Below, piece after piece: positions 6,385 through 13,140 of a DNA stretch of 15,957 nt. The notes under the pieces are model-generated. The model was not told the origin of the DNA. It did not search any database and saw nothing but the letters and a program-made list of their open reading frames with translations. The number at the start of each line of letters is the position of its first letter. The first letter of the stretch is position 1. This DNA comes from JBKHJZ01 sp046537875 (GTDB lineage: Bacteria; Actinomycetota; Acidimicrobiia; Acidimicrobiales; VFJN01): contig JBKHJZ010000063.1 of NCBI GenBank assembly GCA_046537875.1, forward strand, positions 1 to 15,957, in the 5' to 3' direction. Both the position numbers and the translations under genes were made by a program.

Positions 6385-8117
6385 GTGGTGCCGTCGAGCG
6401 CCGGCTGCACGATGTCCTCCTCGAACACCTGCTGGTTCTGCTCGAGGATGTGCTCGCGCAGGTTCACCGGCACCTCGACCGGGTAGTCGCCGGTGAAGCA
6501 GGCCGCGCAGAAGCCCGCGCCCGCCGCGCCCGTGGCGGTGACGAGGCGGTCGATGTCGAGGTAGGCGAGCGTGTCGACGTCGAGGTACTTGCGGATCTGC
6601 TCGATCGAGAGGTCGCTGGCGATCAGCTCGTCGCGGTCGCCGGTGTCGATGCCGTAGAAGCACGGCCACCTCACGGGAGGCGACGAGATGCGGAGGTGCA
6701 CCTCGCGCGCCCCCGCCTCGCGCAGCATCCGCACCAGCTGGTGCTGCGTCGTGCCCCGGACGATCGAGTCGTCCACCACCACCAGCCGCCTGCCCTCGAT
6801 GTTCTCGCGCAGGGGGTTGAGCTTCATCCGCACGGCCTGCGCCCGCAGCTCCGGCGTGGGCGCGATGAAGCTCCGGCCGATGTAGCGGTTCTTGACCAGG
6901 CCCTGGCCGAGCGGGATCCCGCTGCGCCGGGCGAACCCCTCCGCAGCCGGCACGCCCGACTCCGGCACGCCCATGACCATGTCGGCGTCGGCGGGTGCCT
7001 GCTCGGCGAGCTGCTCGCCCATGCGGATGCGGGCCTGGTGCACGCTCATGCCGTACAGGCGGCTGTCGGGCCGGGCGAAGTAGACGAACTCGAACAGGCA
7101 CAGCCGGGGATCGACCCGCTCGGCGGCGAACGGGTGGATCGACCGGAGACCGTCGTGGTCGATCACCACCATCTCGCCGGGCTCCAGCTCGCGGACGACC
7201 TGGGCACCGACGATGTCGAGCGCCGGCGTCTCCGACGCGAGGACCCACCCGGTGTCGAGGCGGCCGAGGCACAGCGGTCGGAAGCCGTTGGGATCGCGCA
7301 CACCGATGATCGAGCTGTCGTCCATCAGCACGAGCGAGAAGGCGCCGGCGAGGCGGGGCGCCACCGCGGCGACCGCGTCGGCGAGCGGGCTCGGGCCGGT
7401 GGGCGGGCCGCCGGGCGTACCCCCGGGCGGGCCGCCGGGCGGGCGTGCGGGCGGCACCGTCATCTCCCGATCCCCGGCCCCGGCCCCACCGGAGCGCTCG
7501 CCGTTCGATCCGCCGCCGGAGCCGCCTCCGGCGGGCCGACCCCCGCCGTCCCCGTCGGGGCCACCGCCGGCCTGGCCCGGGGCACCGACGCCGCTGGCGG
7601 CCGCCGGGGAGACCGCCGAGGACGCCGCCGACGCCAGCTCGGCGGCCAGCAGCTCGGCCACCAGGTCGGTGTCGCTGGTGACCGTGCCGGTGAGCATGCC
7701 GTGCTCGGCCGCGAGGGCCTCGGTGTTGGTCAGGTTGCCGTTGTGGCCGAGCGCGAACTGGTGGTCGCCCACCGAGCGGTAGGCCGGCTGGGCGTTGCGC
7801 CACGTCGACGACCCGGTGGTGGAGTAGCGGCAGTGGCCGATGGCCAGGTGGCCGCTGAGGCCGGCGAGCGTCCGCTCGTCGAACACGCTGGCCACGAGGC
7901 CCTGATCCTTCACGACGGTGAGCATGCTGCCGTCGCTGACCGCCATGCCCGCCGCCTCCTGCCCCCGGTGCTGGAGGGCGAACAGGCCGAGGTAGGACAG
8001 GTGCGCGACCGGGAGGCCGGGGCCGTAGACCCCGAACACGCCGCACGCCTCCGTCGGTCCGTCGTCGACCGGGGGGCCCACGTCTCGGGTCGCCCGCTGG
8101 CGATCCACGTCCATCAC
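6381..8117 (-). CDS. purF: Amidophosphoribosyltransferase with a low-complexity insertion
   Basis: It makes phosphoribosylamine from PRPP and glutamine, the committed purine step. Numbering from GTG 8117 (578 residues): a 24-residue propeptide precedes catalytic Cys25 in EACGVFG, which is expected to become the mature N-terminus. The glutaminase domain shows GHCRYSTTG and GHNGNLTN. The PRPP motif VVVDDSIVRGTT is at 446-457. Cysteines 340, 486, 537 and 540 (CLFEFVYF, PCFYGID, CAACFTG) match the four 4Fe-4S ligands of Bacillus PurF. Residues about 163-244 form a Gly/Pro/Ala/Ser-rich insertion absent from typical PurF. GTG 8117 follows a CAGAAT box by 6 nt; ATG 8114 or GTG 8159 (592 residues) are alternatives. 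It is first in the purF-purM-pyrE operon. Confidence 0.95.
   Translation of the reverse strand: MMDVDRQRATRDVGPPVDDGPTEACGVFGVYGPGLPVAHLSYLGLFALQHRGQEAAGMAVSDGSMLTVVKDQGLVASVFDERTLAGLSGHLAIGHCRYSTTGSSTWRNAQPAYRSVGDHQFALGHNGNLTNTEALAAEHGMLTGTVTSDTDLVAELLAAELASAASSAVSPAAASGVGAPGQAGGGPDGDGGGRPAGGGSGGGSNGERSGGAGAGDREMTVPPARPPGGPPGGTPGGPPTGPSPLADAVAAVAPRLAGAFSLVLMDDSSIIGVRDPNGFRPLCLGRLDTGWVLASETPALDIVGAQVVRELEPGEMVVIDHDGLRSIHPFAAERVDPRLCLFEFVYFARPDSRLYGMSVHQARIRMGEQLAEQAPADADMVMGVPESGVPAAEGFARRSGIPLGQGLVKNRYIGRSFIAPTPELRAQAVRMKLNPLRENIEGRRLVVVDDSIVRGTTQHQLVRMLREAGAREVHLRISSPPVRWPCFYGIDTGDRDELIASDLSIEQIRKYLDVDTLAYLDIDRLVTATGAAGAGFCAACFTGDYPVEVPVNLREHILEQNQQVFEEDIVQPALDGTT
7386..7631 (-). other. Low-complexity insertion encoded within purF
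   Basis: This is a coding segment of about 82 residues lying between TDLVAELLAAELA and LADAVAAVAPRLAGAFSL of the glutaminase domain. These two helices are normally joined by a short loop. The insert is almost only G, P, A and S, with GGGSGGGS and a PPGGPPGGTPGGPPTG run near its end. The reading frame is intact, so it is probably a disordered surface loop. Confidence 0.7.
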
Positions 8118-8123
8118 ACGGCC

Positions 8124-8129
8124 ATTCTG
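8124..8129 (-). promoter_or_regulatory. Putative -10 box, leaderless purF promoter
   Basis: On the minus strand CAGAAT is followed by GGCCGT (6 nt) and GTG at 8117. This is the same arrangement as at purB (GACAAT, 6 nt, GTG). It supports 8117 as the start over 8159. Confidence 0.4.
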
Positions 8130-8238
8130 CCGTCCCCCGGTGCGATCCGCGGGAACCACCGCTCTCCGTGGACGCCACGAGGGTGGGGTCGCGCGTCGCG
8201 ATCCCCCGGGAGGGCACGAGGGGGGTGCGATCGGCGCC

Positions 8239-8298
8239 CCCCGTGGTCACCTCGACCGTGGGCGGCACCCCCGGTGGACCCGTGACCGCGGGCGGTAC
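8239..8298. repeat. Imperfect 30-nt tandem duplication
   Basis: Two adjacent 30-nt units, both starting CCCCG and ending with a GGGCGG core plus NAC, match at 21 of 30 positions by direct comparison. They lie in the non-coding purF/gtrA region. Confidence 0.4.
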
Positions 8299-8424
8299 GC
8301 CCCAGCGACACCACGAGCGTGGGTGGCGCAGCCCCGTTCCGGTCACGACACCGTCCCGCCACCGCATCGCGCGCAGGTCGCGCGGATGCGACGGGTGCGT
8401 TGCGATCCGATGGCACCGGTGCCG

Positions 8425-8430
8425 TACGCT
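8425..8430 (+). promoter_or_regulatory. Putative -10 box, gtrA promoter
   Basis: TACGCT is followed by GCCCGCCG (8 nt) and ATG 8439. TTGCGA at 8400-8405 could be a -35, with a slightly long 19-nt spacer. No Shine-Dalgarno precedes the ATG. Confidence 0.5.
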
Positions 8431-8438
8431 GCCCGCCG

Positions 8439-9044
8439 ATGGCATTCGACCTCCGGGACCTCGACCTCCGAACGGTGACGAGATTCAAGATCGTCCGGTA
8501 CTCGACGGCCTCGGCGGCGGGCGTGATCGTGGGCCAGCTCACGCTCATCCTCTGCTACCAGGCGCTGCCGTGGCCGGGTGCGGCGGAGCACTGGCCGGGT
8601 ATCCCGGCCAACCTGGCGTCGGTCACCCTCGGTGCGGTGCCCAACTACACGATCAACCGCTACTGGACCTGGAGCCAGACCGGGAGGAACCGCCTGTGGG
8701 GCGAGATCATCCCGTTCTGGACCATGAGCGTGCTCGGGGCCATCCTCTCGACCATCGCCGTCGGCTACGCCGACCGCGTGTGGGGCACCACCATCGCCGT
8801 CGCCGCGGCCAACCTCACCGGCTTCGGCGTGCTCTGGATCGCCAAGTTCTTCGTCCTCGACCGGCTCATGTGGCGGGTCGTCCACGAGATCCAGCCCGAC
8901 ATCGACATCGACGAGGCGGGCGCCGGCCTGGTGGGTGCGCTCGACATGGACGAGGCCACGTTCGACCGTGAGCGGGCCGCCGCGCGGCGCCGTGCCGCCG
9001 TGGGCACGGTCGAGCACCCCCGGGCCGGCGGCGACAGGCACTGA
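8439..9044 (+). CDS. GtrA-family small membrane protein
   Basis: The 201-residue protein has four predicted membrane segments (about 22-42, 55-72, 90-110, 118-140). Between the second and third lies NYTINRYWTW (69-78), the GtrA-family signature (N-x-x-N-R-x-W-T-F/W). GtrA proteins are thought to help move polyprenyl-linked sugars across the membrane for cell-surface glycosylation; many members are uncharacterised. A charged tail of about 55 residues (147-201) is longer than in minimal GtrA proteins and probably cytoplasmic. ATG 8439 follows a TACGCT box by 8 nt, consistent with leaderless expression. It stands alone on the plus strand inside the purine cluster, divergent from purF and convergent with purL. 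No glycosyltransferase is adjacent. Confidence 0.85.
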   Translation: MAFDLRDLDLRTVTRFKIVRYSTASAAGVIVGQLTLILCYQALPWPGAAEHWPGIPANLASVTLGAVPNYTINRYWTWSQTGRNRLWGEIIPFWTMSVLGAILSTIAVGYADRVWGTTIAVAAANLTGFGVLWIAKFFVLDRLMWRVVHEIQPDIDIDEAGAGLVGALDMDEATFDRERAAARRRAAVGTVEHPRAGGDRH

Positions 9045-9120
9045 GCGGCGCTCGCTCGGCCGGACAGCTCCCGAGGCCACCGGTTCCCCAAGCGGTCGGG
9101 ACGGCGATCGGTCGGCGGTC

Positions 9121-9144
9121 GGTTGGCGGTCGTTTTCACCAACC
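9121..9144 (+). terminator. Weak hairpin downstream of gtrA
   Basis: GGTTGG (9121-9126) and CCAACC (9139-9144) form a 6-bp stem around a 12-nt loop containing TTTT. It lies 76 nt past the gtrA stop. It is a poor intrinsic terminator by classic rules and is listed only as a candidate. Confidence 0.2.
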
Positions 9145-9155
9145 CCGAGGCGATC

Positions 9156-9271
9156 GGTTCCACCCCACCCCGCCCGAGGCACCAGGTTCCACATCCGGAA
9201 CCCATGACCTCACCCCCACAGCCCCGGAACCCATGACCTCACGCTCCCAGACGTGGAACCCATGACCTCGG
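9156..9271. repeat. 29-nt-period repeat cluster between gtrA and purL
   Basis: GGAACCCATGACCTCAC occurs at 9197-9213 and 9226-9242. Its first 15 nt recur at 9255-9269. The starts are exactly 29 nt apart, with unlike 12-nt spacers. GGTTCCAC at 9156 and 9185 keeps the same 29-nt step. GGTTCC (9185-9190) and GGAACC (9197-9202) form an inverted repeat. The region 9045-9320 holds no convincing gene. Confidence 0.8.
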
Positions 9272-9320
9272 GGCAGAGGTTGAGGACGGGTCCCGAGGCT
9301 TGCCGAGATCCTCCCGGGTC

Positions 9321-11549
9321 TCAGCCCTGGGTGGTGCCGTGGCCGAGCTCGGCGGGCAACCGGCCCCGCCAGGCCGCCACCACCTCGGCCAGCGGCAGGT
9401 CGACCAGCCCCGCGATCGTGAACCGGTCGCCCCCGGCGTCGCCGACCGGCCTGGCCGGAACGCCGCTCGCCCGGTGCCGGCGGTGGACCTCGCCGACGGC
9501 CGCCGGGTCGAGCGCCAGCACGAAGCGGCTCGGGGACTCGGCGAACAGCCAGCGGTGGTCGGCCCCGTCGGGCGGTCGCACGGTCACGCCCACGCCGGAC
9601 GCGGCCGCCATCTCCCCCAGCGCCACCCCGAGGCCGTCGGCCAGATCGTGCACGCCGAGGACGAGGCCGTCCGCCACGAGCCCGCGGACCAGGTCGCACA
9701 CCGCCCGGTGCGCCTCCAGGTCGAGCGCCGGCGGTGCGCCCGCCCGGTGGCCGCGGCGCCACGCCCACCGCGATCCCGACACGCTGCCCGCGTCGCCGCC
9801 GAGGACGATCACCCTCGTGCCGTCGACCAGGCGGGCGCCGGGCGGAGGTGCCCCCAGATCGTCGATCATGCCGACCACCGCCACCACCGGGGTCGGGTCG
9901 ATGTCGCGCCCGCGGCTCTCGTTGTAGAGGCTCACGTTGCCGCCGATCACCGGCAGGCCGAGCGCCCGGCAGGCCTCGGCCATGCCGTCGACCGACTCGG
10001 AGAACTGCCACATGACCTCGGGGTGCTCCGGGTTGCCGAAGTTCATGCAGTCGACGAGGGCCAGCGGCCCCGCCCCGACGCAGGCCAGGTTCGCCACCGC
10101 CTCGGCCACCACCAGCGAGGTGCCGTGCCGGGGATCGAGCGAGCACCACCGGTGGTTGCCGTCGGTCGTCACCGCGAGCGCCCGGCCGGTGTCGAGCCCG
10201 GTGTGGGGATGCTTCAGCCGGAGCACGCTGGCGTCGTCGCCCGGCCCGGTCACCGTGTTGAGGAACAGCTGGTGGTCGTACTGGGTCCACACCCACGAGG
10301 TGTCGTAGAGCAGGTCGAGCAGCTCGGCACCGGCGTCGGCCGGCGCAGGCAGCGCCCGGTCGGCATCGTGGGCCAGGCGCTCTGCCCGGTCGGCGGGCTC
10401 GGCCAGGGGCCGGTCGAGCAGCGGGGCGTCCTCGTGCAACGAGGCCGCCGGCATGTCGGCGAGCACGGTGCCGCCGCTGCCGGGCCGGTCGAGCACCCGG
10501 AGGCGCCCGCCGCCGGTGACCGTGCCGATCACCGCGGCCCGGATCTCCCAGCGATCGCAGATCGCCAGCACGTCGTCGAGGTCGGCGGGGTCGACGATGG
10601 CCAGCATCCGCTCCTGGCTCTCGCTGGTCATCACCTCGAACGGGGCCATGGCCGGCTCGCGCTGCGGCACCTCGGACACGTACACGTCCATGCCCACGCC
10701 GCCCCGGCTGGCCGTCTCGCTCGTCGCCCCCGTGAGCCCGGCGGCCCCGAGATCCTGGATGCCCACGACCAGCCCGGCGTCGAGCATCTCGAGGCACGCC
10801 TCGATCAGGCGCTTCTCCTCGAACGGGTCACCCACCTGCACGCTCGGCCGCTTGGCGGCGTCGTCCTCCGCATCGCCGAAACCCGCCGATGCCAGCACGG
10901 ATGCGCCGCCGATCCCGTCGCGCCCGGTGGTCGCCCCGAGCAGCACCGCCAGGTTCCCCACGCCCGAGGCCCTGCCCAACACCAGGCGGTCGGCGGGCAG
11001 CACACCGAGGCAGAAGACGTTGACGAGGGGGTTCTCCTGGTAGGTCTCGTCGAACACGATTTCGCCCCCGACCGTGGGAACACCCACCGAGTTGCCGTAA
11101 CCGCTGATGCCCGACACGACGCCCTCGGCGATCCACCGGCTGCGGGCGTCGGAGAGCGGCCCGAAGCGCAACGGGTCCATCAGGGCGATCGGCCGGGCCC
11201 CCATGGTGAAGATGTCACGCAGGATGCCACCGACCCCGGTGGCGGCGCCCTGATAGGGCTCGATGGCGGACGGGTGGTTGTGGCTCTCGATGCGGAAGGC
11301 CGCGGCGACACCGTCGCCGACGTCGACGACACCGGCGTTCTCCCCCGGCCCCACCAGCACCTCGGGGCCCTCGGAGGGGAGGCGCCGCAGGTGCACCCGG
11401 CTCGACTTGTACGAGCAGTGCTCCGACCACATCACCGCGTACATGGCCAGCTCGAGGTGGTTCGGCTCCCGTCCGAGGATGCGCTCGATCGAGGCCGCCT
11501 CGTCGTCGGTGAGCCCGAGGGCCCGGTGCATCGCCTGCTCGGTGGTCAC
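9321..11549 (-). CDS. purL: Phosphoribosylformylglycinamidine synthase, PurL subunit
   Basis: This is the synthetase subunit that converts FGAR, ATP and PurQ-delivered ammonia to FGAM. From GTG 11549 it has 742 residues, the size of small PurL proteins that need PurS and PurQ, both encoded nearby. MWSEHCSYKS (40-49) contains the catalytic His44; ESHNHPS (88-94), GISGYGNSVGVPTVGGE (147-163), GIQDLGAAGLTGATSE (263-278) and GGNVSLYNES (536-545) are family motifs. The duplicated second half is present to the C-terminus; HDLADGLGVALGEM (634-647) departs slightly from the usual HDxSDGGL. GTG 11549 follows a TACTCT box by 6 nt; GTG 11570 is the longer option. It is separated from purQ by a plus-strand gene. 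Confidence 0.96.
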   Translation of the reverse strand: MTTEQAMHRALGLTDDEAASIERILGREPNHLELAMYAVMWSEHCSYKSSRVHLRRLPSEGPEVLVGPGENAGVVDVGDGVAAAFRIESHNHPSAIEPYQGAATGVGGILRDIFTMGARPIALMDPLRFGPLSDARSRWIAEGVVSGISGYGNSVGVPTVGGEIVFDETYQENPLVNVFCLGVLPADRLVLGRASGVGNLAVLLGATTGRDGIGGASVLASAGFGDAEDDAAKRPSVQVGDPFEEKRLIEACLEMLDAGLVVGIQDLGAAGLTGATSETASRGGVGMDVYVSEVPQREPAMAPFEVMTSESQERMLAIVDPADLDDVLAICDRWEIRAAVIGTVTGGGRLRVLDRPGSGGTVLADMPAASLHEDAPLLDRPLAEPADRAERLAHDADRALPAPADAGAELLDLLYDTSWVWTQYDHQLFLNTVTGPGDDASVLRLKHPHTGLDTGRALAVTTDGNHRWCSLDPRHGTSLVVAEAVANLACVGAGPLALVDCMNFGNPEHPEVMWQFSESVDGMAEACRALGLPVIGGNVSLYNESRGRDIDPTPVVAVVGMIDDLGAPPPGARLVDGTRVIVLGGDAGSVSGSRWAWRRGHRAGAPPALDLEAHRAVCDLVRGLVADGLVLGVHDLADGLGVALGEMAAASGVGVTVRPPDGADHRWLFAESPSRFVLALDPAAVGEVHRRHRASGVPARPVGDAGGDRFTIAGLVDLPLAEVVAAWRGRLPAELGHGTTQG

Positions 11550-11555
11550 GCCGCG

Positions 11556-11561
11556 AGAGTA
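11556..11561 (-). promoter_or_regulatory. Putative -10 box, leaderless purL promoter
   Basis: On the minus strand TACTCT is followed by CGCGGC (6 nt) and GTG 11549. This favours 11549 over the longer start at 11570, which would contain the box within the coding sequence. Confidence 0.45.
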
Positions 11562-11680
11562 GGCGACCACGTGTACCCCGCAGAACGCACTCTATACATC
11601 AAGTCGGCCGCCTCCGGAGCGCCAATGGCCCGGTCAGAGGCGCATCGACACCAAGTAATGCAAACACGTGAATTTCGCCA

Positions 11681-11686
11681 TATGAT
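11681..11686 (+). promoter_or_regulatory. Putative -10 box, leaderless promoter of the small basic protein
   Basis: TATGAT is followed by GGCGGC (6 nt) and ATG 11693. It is the closest match to TATAAT in the window. The divergent region 11562-11680 is visibly less GC-rich than its surroundings, as promoters often are. ATGCAA lies 17 nt upstream as a weak -35. Confidence 0.6.
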
Positions 11687-11692
11687 GGCGGC

Positions 11693-12109
11693 ATGCCGCA
11701 GACAACTCGCAAGCGCACCGCCATGAGCGACGAGCACAAGGCCGCCCTGGCCGCCGGTCGGGAACAGGGCCGGTCGGTTCGTCGCTACCTCGAAGCCCTC
11801 GAGGCGCACAAGCCCAAGAGGGGCCGCAAGCGCAGCCCGGAAACCCTGAAGAAGCGCCTCCGTTCGGTCGAATCCGAGATCGCGTCCGCCGACCCGTTGA
11901 AGCGGCTGCACCTGGTGCAGGAGCGGCTCGATCTCCAGCGGGCGCTCGAATCCACCAACGGTGGCGTCGACATCAACGAGCTGGAGAAGGCGTTCGTCGA
12001 GGCCGCAAAGCCCTACAGCGAGCGCAAGGGCATCTCCTACTCGGCATGGCGCGAGCTGGGTGTCCCGGCCCGCGTGCTGGAGCGGGCCGGCATCAGGCGC
12101 AGCGGCTGA
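11693..12109 (+). CDS. Small basic helical protein of unknown function
   Basis: This is a 138-residue protein with no signal peptide or membrane segment. I recognise the style of a conserved actinobacterial hypothetical but cannot name a family. Residues 11-38 are helical and charged (MSDEHKAALAAGREQGRSVR). A very basic linker HKPKRGRKRSPETLKKR (39-55) is followed by a probable coiled-coil or helical hairpin (56-87). The C-terminus, YSERKGISYSAWRELGVPARVLERAGI (given in part: YSERKGISYSAWRELG at 108-123, then VPARVLERAGI), looks like a compact helical module that could bind nucleic acid. Nucleic-acid binding is inference from charge. ATG 11693 follows TATGAT by 6 nt. It is divergent from purL and convergent with purQ, splitting the purine cluster. 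Confidence 0.8.
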   Translation: MPQTTRKRTAMSDEHKAALAAGREQGRSVRRYLEALEAHKPKRGRKRSPETLKKRLRSVESEIASADPLKRLHLVQERLDLQRALESTNGGVDINELEKAFVEAAKPYSERKGISYSAWRELGVPARVLERAGIRRSG

Positions 12110-12131
12110 CGCCCGGCGAACGACGCTCGCC

Positions 12132-12809
12132 TCAGGTGGGGACGGCGCCGGCCGTCACGAGCAGCGAGCGGAGCAGGGCGACGCCGTCGGTGGATCCGAG
12201 CAGCGGGTGGCTCGCGCGCTCGGGATGCGGCATCAGCCCCACCACGTTGCGCCCGATCGAGCAGATGCCGGCGATGTCGTCGACCGACCCGTTGGGGTTG
12301 TCGATGTAGCGGAGCACGATGCGCTCCTCGGCCCGGAGCTCGGCGAGGGTCTCCGGCGAGCACGTGTAGTTGCCCTCGAAGTGGTTGATCGGGATGCGGA
12401 GCACGCTGCCGACCGCCACGTCGCGGGTGAGCGCCGAGTCGCCGGCCTCCACGCGCAGGTCGACGGGCCCGCAGACGAACTTGAGCCCGGCGTTGCGTTG
12501 CAGAGCCCCGGGCAGCAGGCCCGCCTCGCAGAGCACCTGGAAGCCGTTGCAGATGCCCACCACCGGGCCGCCCGCGGCGGCGAGCTCGGTGACCGCCGCC
12601 ATGATCGGCGAGAACCGGGCGATCGCCCCGGGACGCAGGTAGTCACCGTGCGCGAACCCGCCCGGGAGCACCACGGCGTCGACATCGCCCAGCGTCGGGT
12701 CGCCATGCCACACGATGCGGGCGTCGCCGCCGATCGATCGCACCGCCTCGACCACGTCGTGCTCGCAGTTTGAGCCCGGGAAGAGCACGACCCCGACGCG
12801 GGCCGCCAT
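12132..12809 (-). CDS. purQ: FGAM synthase glutaminase subunit PurQ
   Basis: This class I glutamine amidotransferase supplies ammonia to PurL. The protein has 225 residues, the normal size. The triad is visible: Cys87 in GICNGFQVL (85-93), and His195 and Glu197 in MPHPERASHP (193-202). The N-terminal VGVVLFPGSNCEHD (5-18) and GGFAHGDYLRPG (50-61) are characteristic of PurQ. The ATG overlaps the purS stop by one base (TGATG), with GGAGGG a few bases upstream inside purS, so it is probably translationally coupled to purS. PurS, PurQ and PurL are expected to assemble into one complex. The gene ends 22 nt from the convergent small basic protein gene. Confidence 0.97.
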   Translation of the reverse strand: MAARVGVVLFPGSNCEHDVVEAVRSIGGDARIVWHGDPTLGDVDAVVLPGGFAHGDYLRPGAIARFSPIMAAVTELAAAGGPVVGICNGFQVLCEAGLLPGALQRNAGLKFVCGPVDLRVEAGDSALTRDVAVGSVLRIPINHFEGNYTCSPETLAELRAEERIVLRYIDNPNGSVDDIAGICSIGRNVVGLMPHPERASHPLLGSTDGVALLRSLLVTAGAVPT

Positions 12810-13090
12810 CAGGCCCTCCCCGGTGCGGCCGGCTGGCCGTCGGGCGCCGTCACCGTGACCGTGGCGTCCTCGATCACCGGGTTGGCCAGGAACCGCTGCA
12901 CCATGTCGTCGACCTCGGAGCGGGCGGCCGCCTCGTCGGGCGCCTCGACCGTGAAGCGGAAGGCCTTGCCGACCCGCATGCCGGACACCCCCTCGAAGCC
13001 GAGGGCCGGGAGCGACCGCTCGATGGTCGTCCCCTCCGGATCGGCCACGCCCTCGCGGAGGCGGGTCTCGACGAGCACCGAGAAGCGCAT
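12809..13090 (-). CDS. purS: FGAM synthase small subunit PurS
   Basis: PurS is the small structural subunit that bridges PurQ and PurL and is required for ammonia transfer. The protein has 93 residues. FSVLVETRLREGVADPEGTT (3-22) and ALGFEGVSGMRVGKAFRF (29-46) match the family's two-strand/helix pattern, and MVQRFLANPVIEDATV (63-78) completes the fold. The last residues (about 82-93, APDGQPAAPGRA) are a flexible extension. ATG 13090 follows a TACCCT box by 6 nt, suggesting a leaderless promoter between purC and purS, even though purC lies only 50 nt upstream on the same strand. Confidence 0.93.
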   Translation of the reverse strand: MRFSVLVETRLREGVADPEGTTIERSLPALGFEGVSGMRVGKAFRFTVEAPDEAAARSEVDDMVQRFLANPVIEDATVTVTAPDGQPAAPGRA

Positions 13091-13096
13091 GCCTGC

Positions 13097-13102
13097 AGGG
13101 TA
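13097..13102 (-). promoter_or_regulatory. Putative -10 box, leaderless purS promoter
   Basis: On the minus strand TACCCT is followed by GCAGGC (6 nt) and the ATG at 13090. It sits in the 50-nt purC-purS gap and could give purSQ expression independent of purBC. Confidence 0.5.
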
Positions 13103-13140
13103 GCGGTGCGCCCCAGCCGCAGGGCTCGACCGGTCCGGGC

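Larger units (their letters stand above)
8118..8438. promoter_or_regulatory. Divergent purF/gtrA control region
   Basis: This 321-nt stretch has no convincing gene. It holds the putative -10 of purF (8124-8129) and of gtrA (8425-8430). CCACGAGGGTGG (8175-8186) and CCACGAGCGTGG (8311-8322) are near-identical inverted-repeat motifs. A related GCACGAG...GTGC lies at 8214-8228. An imperfect 30-nt tandem pair occupies 8239-8268 and 8269-8298 (21 of 30 matches by eye). Transcription-factor binding is inference. Confidence 0.45.

Noticed and set aside
8118..8438. Purine riboswitch or other leader RNA upstream of purF
   Set aside because: No purine aptamer core is visible, and the box at 8124-8129 would place transcription at the start codon, leaving no leader.
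6385..8445. N-terminal extension of purM through the purF region
   Set aside because: This frame overlaps purF out of phase and is Arg/Pro/Gly-rich low complexity. PurM homology starts near 6384 and the length then matches the family.
9197..9269. Short CRISPR array
   Set aside because: Repeats are 17 nt and spacers 12 nt, far shorter than CRISPR units. There are only three copies and no cas genes.
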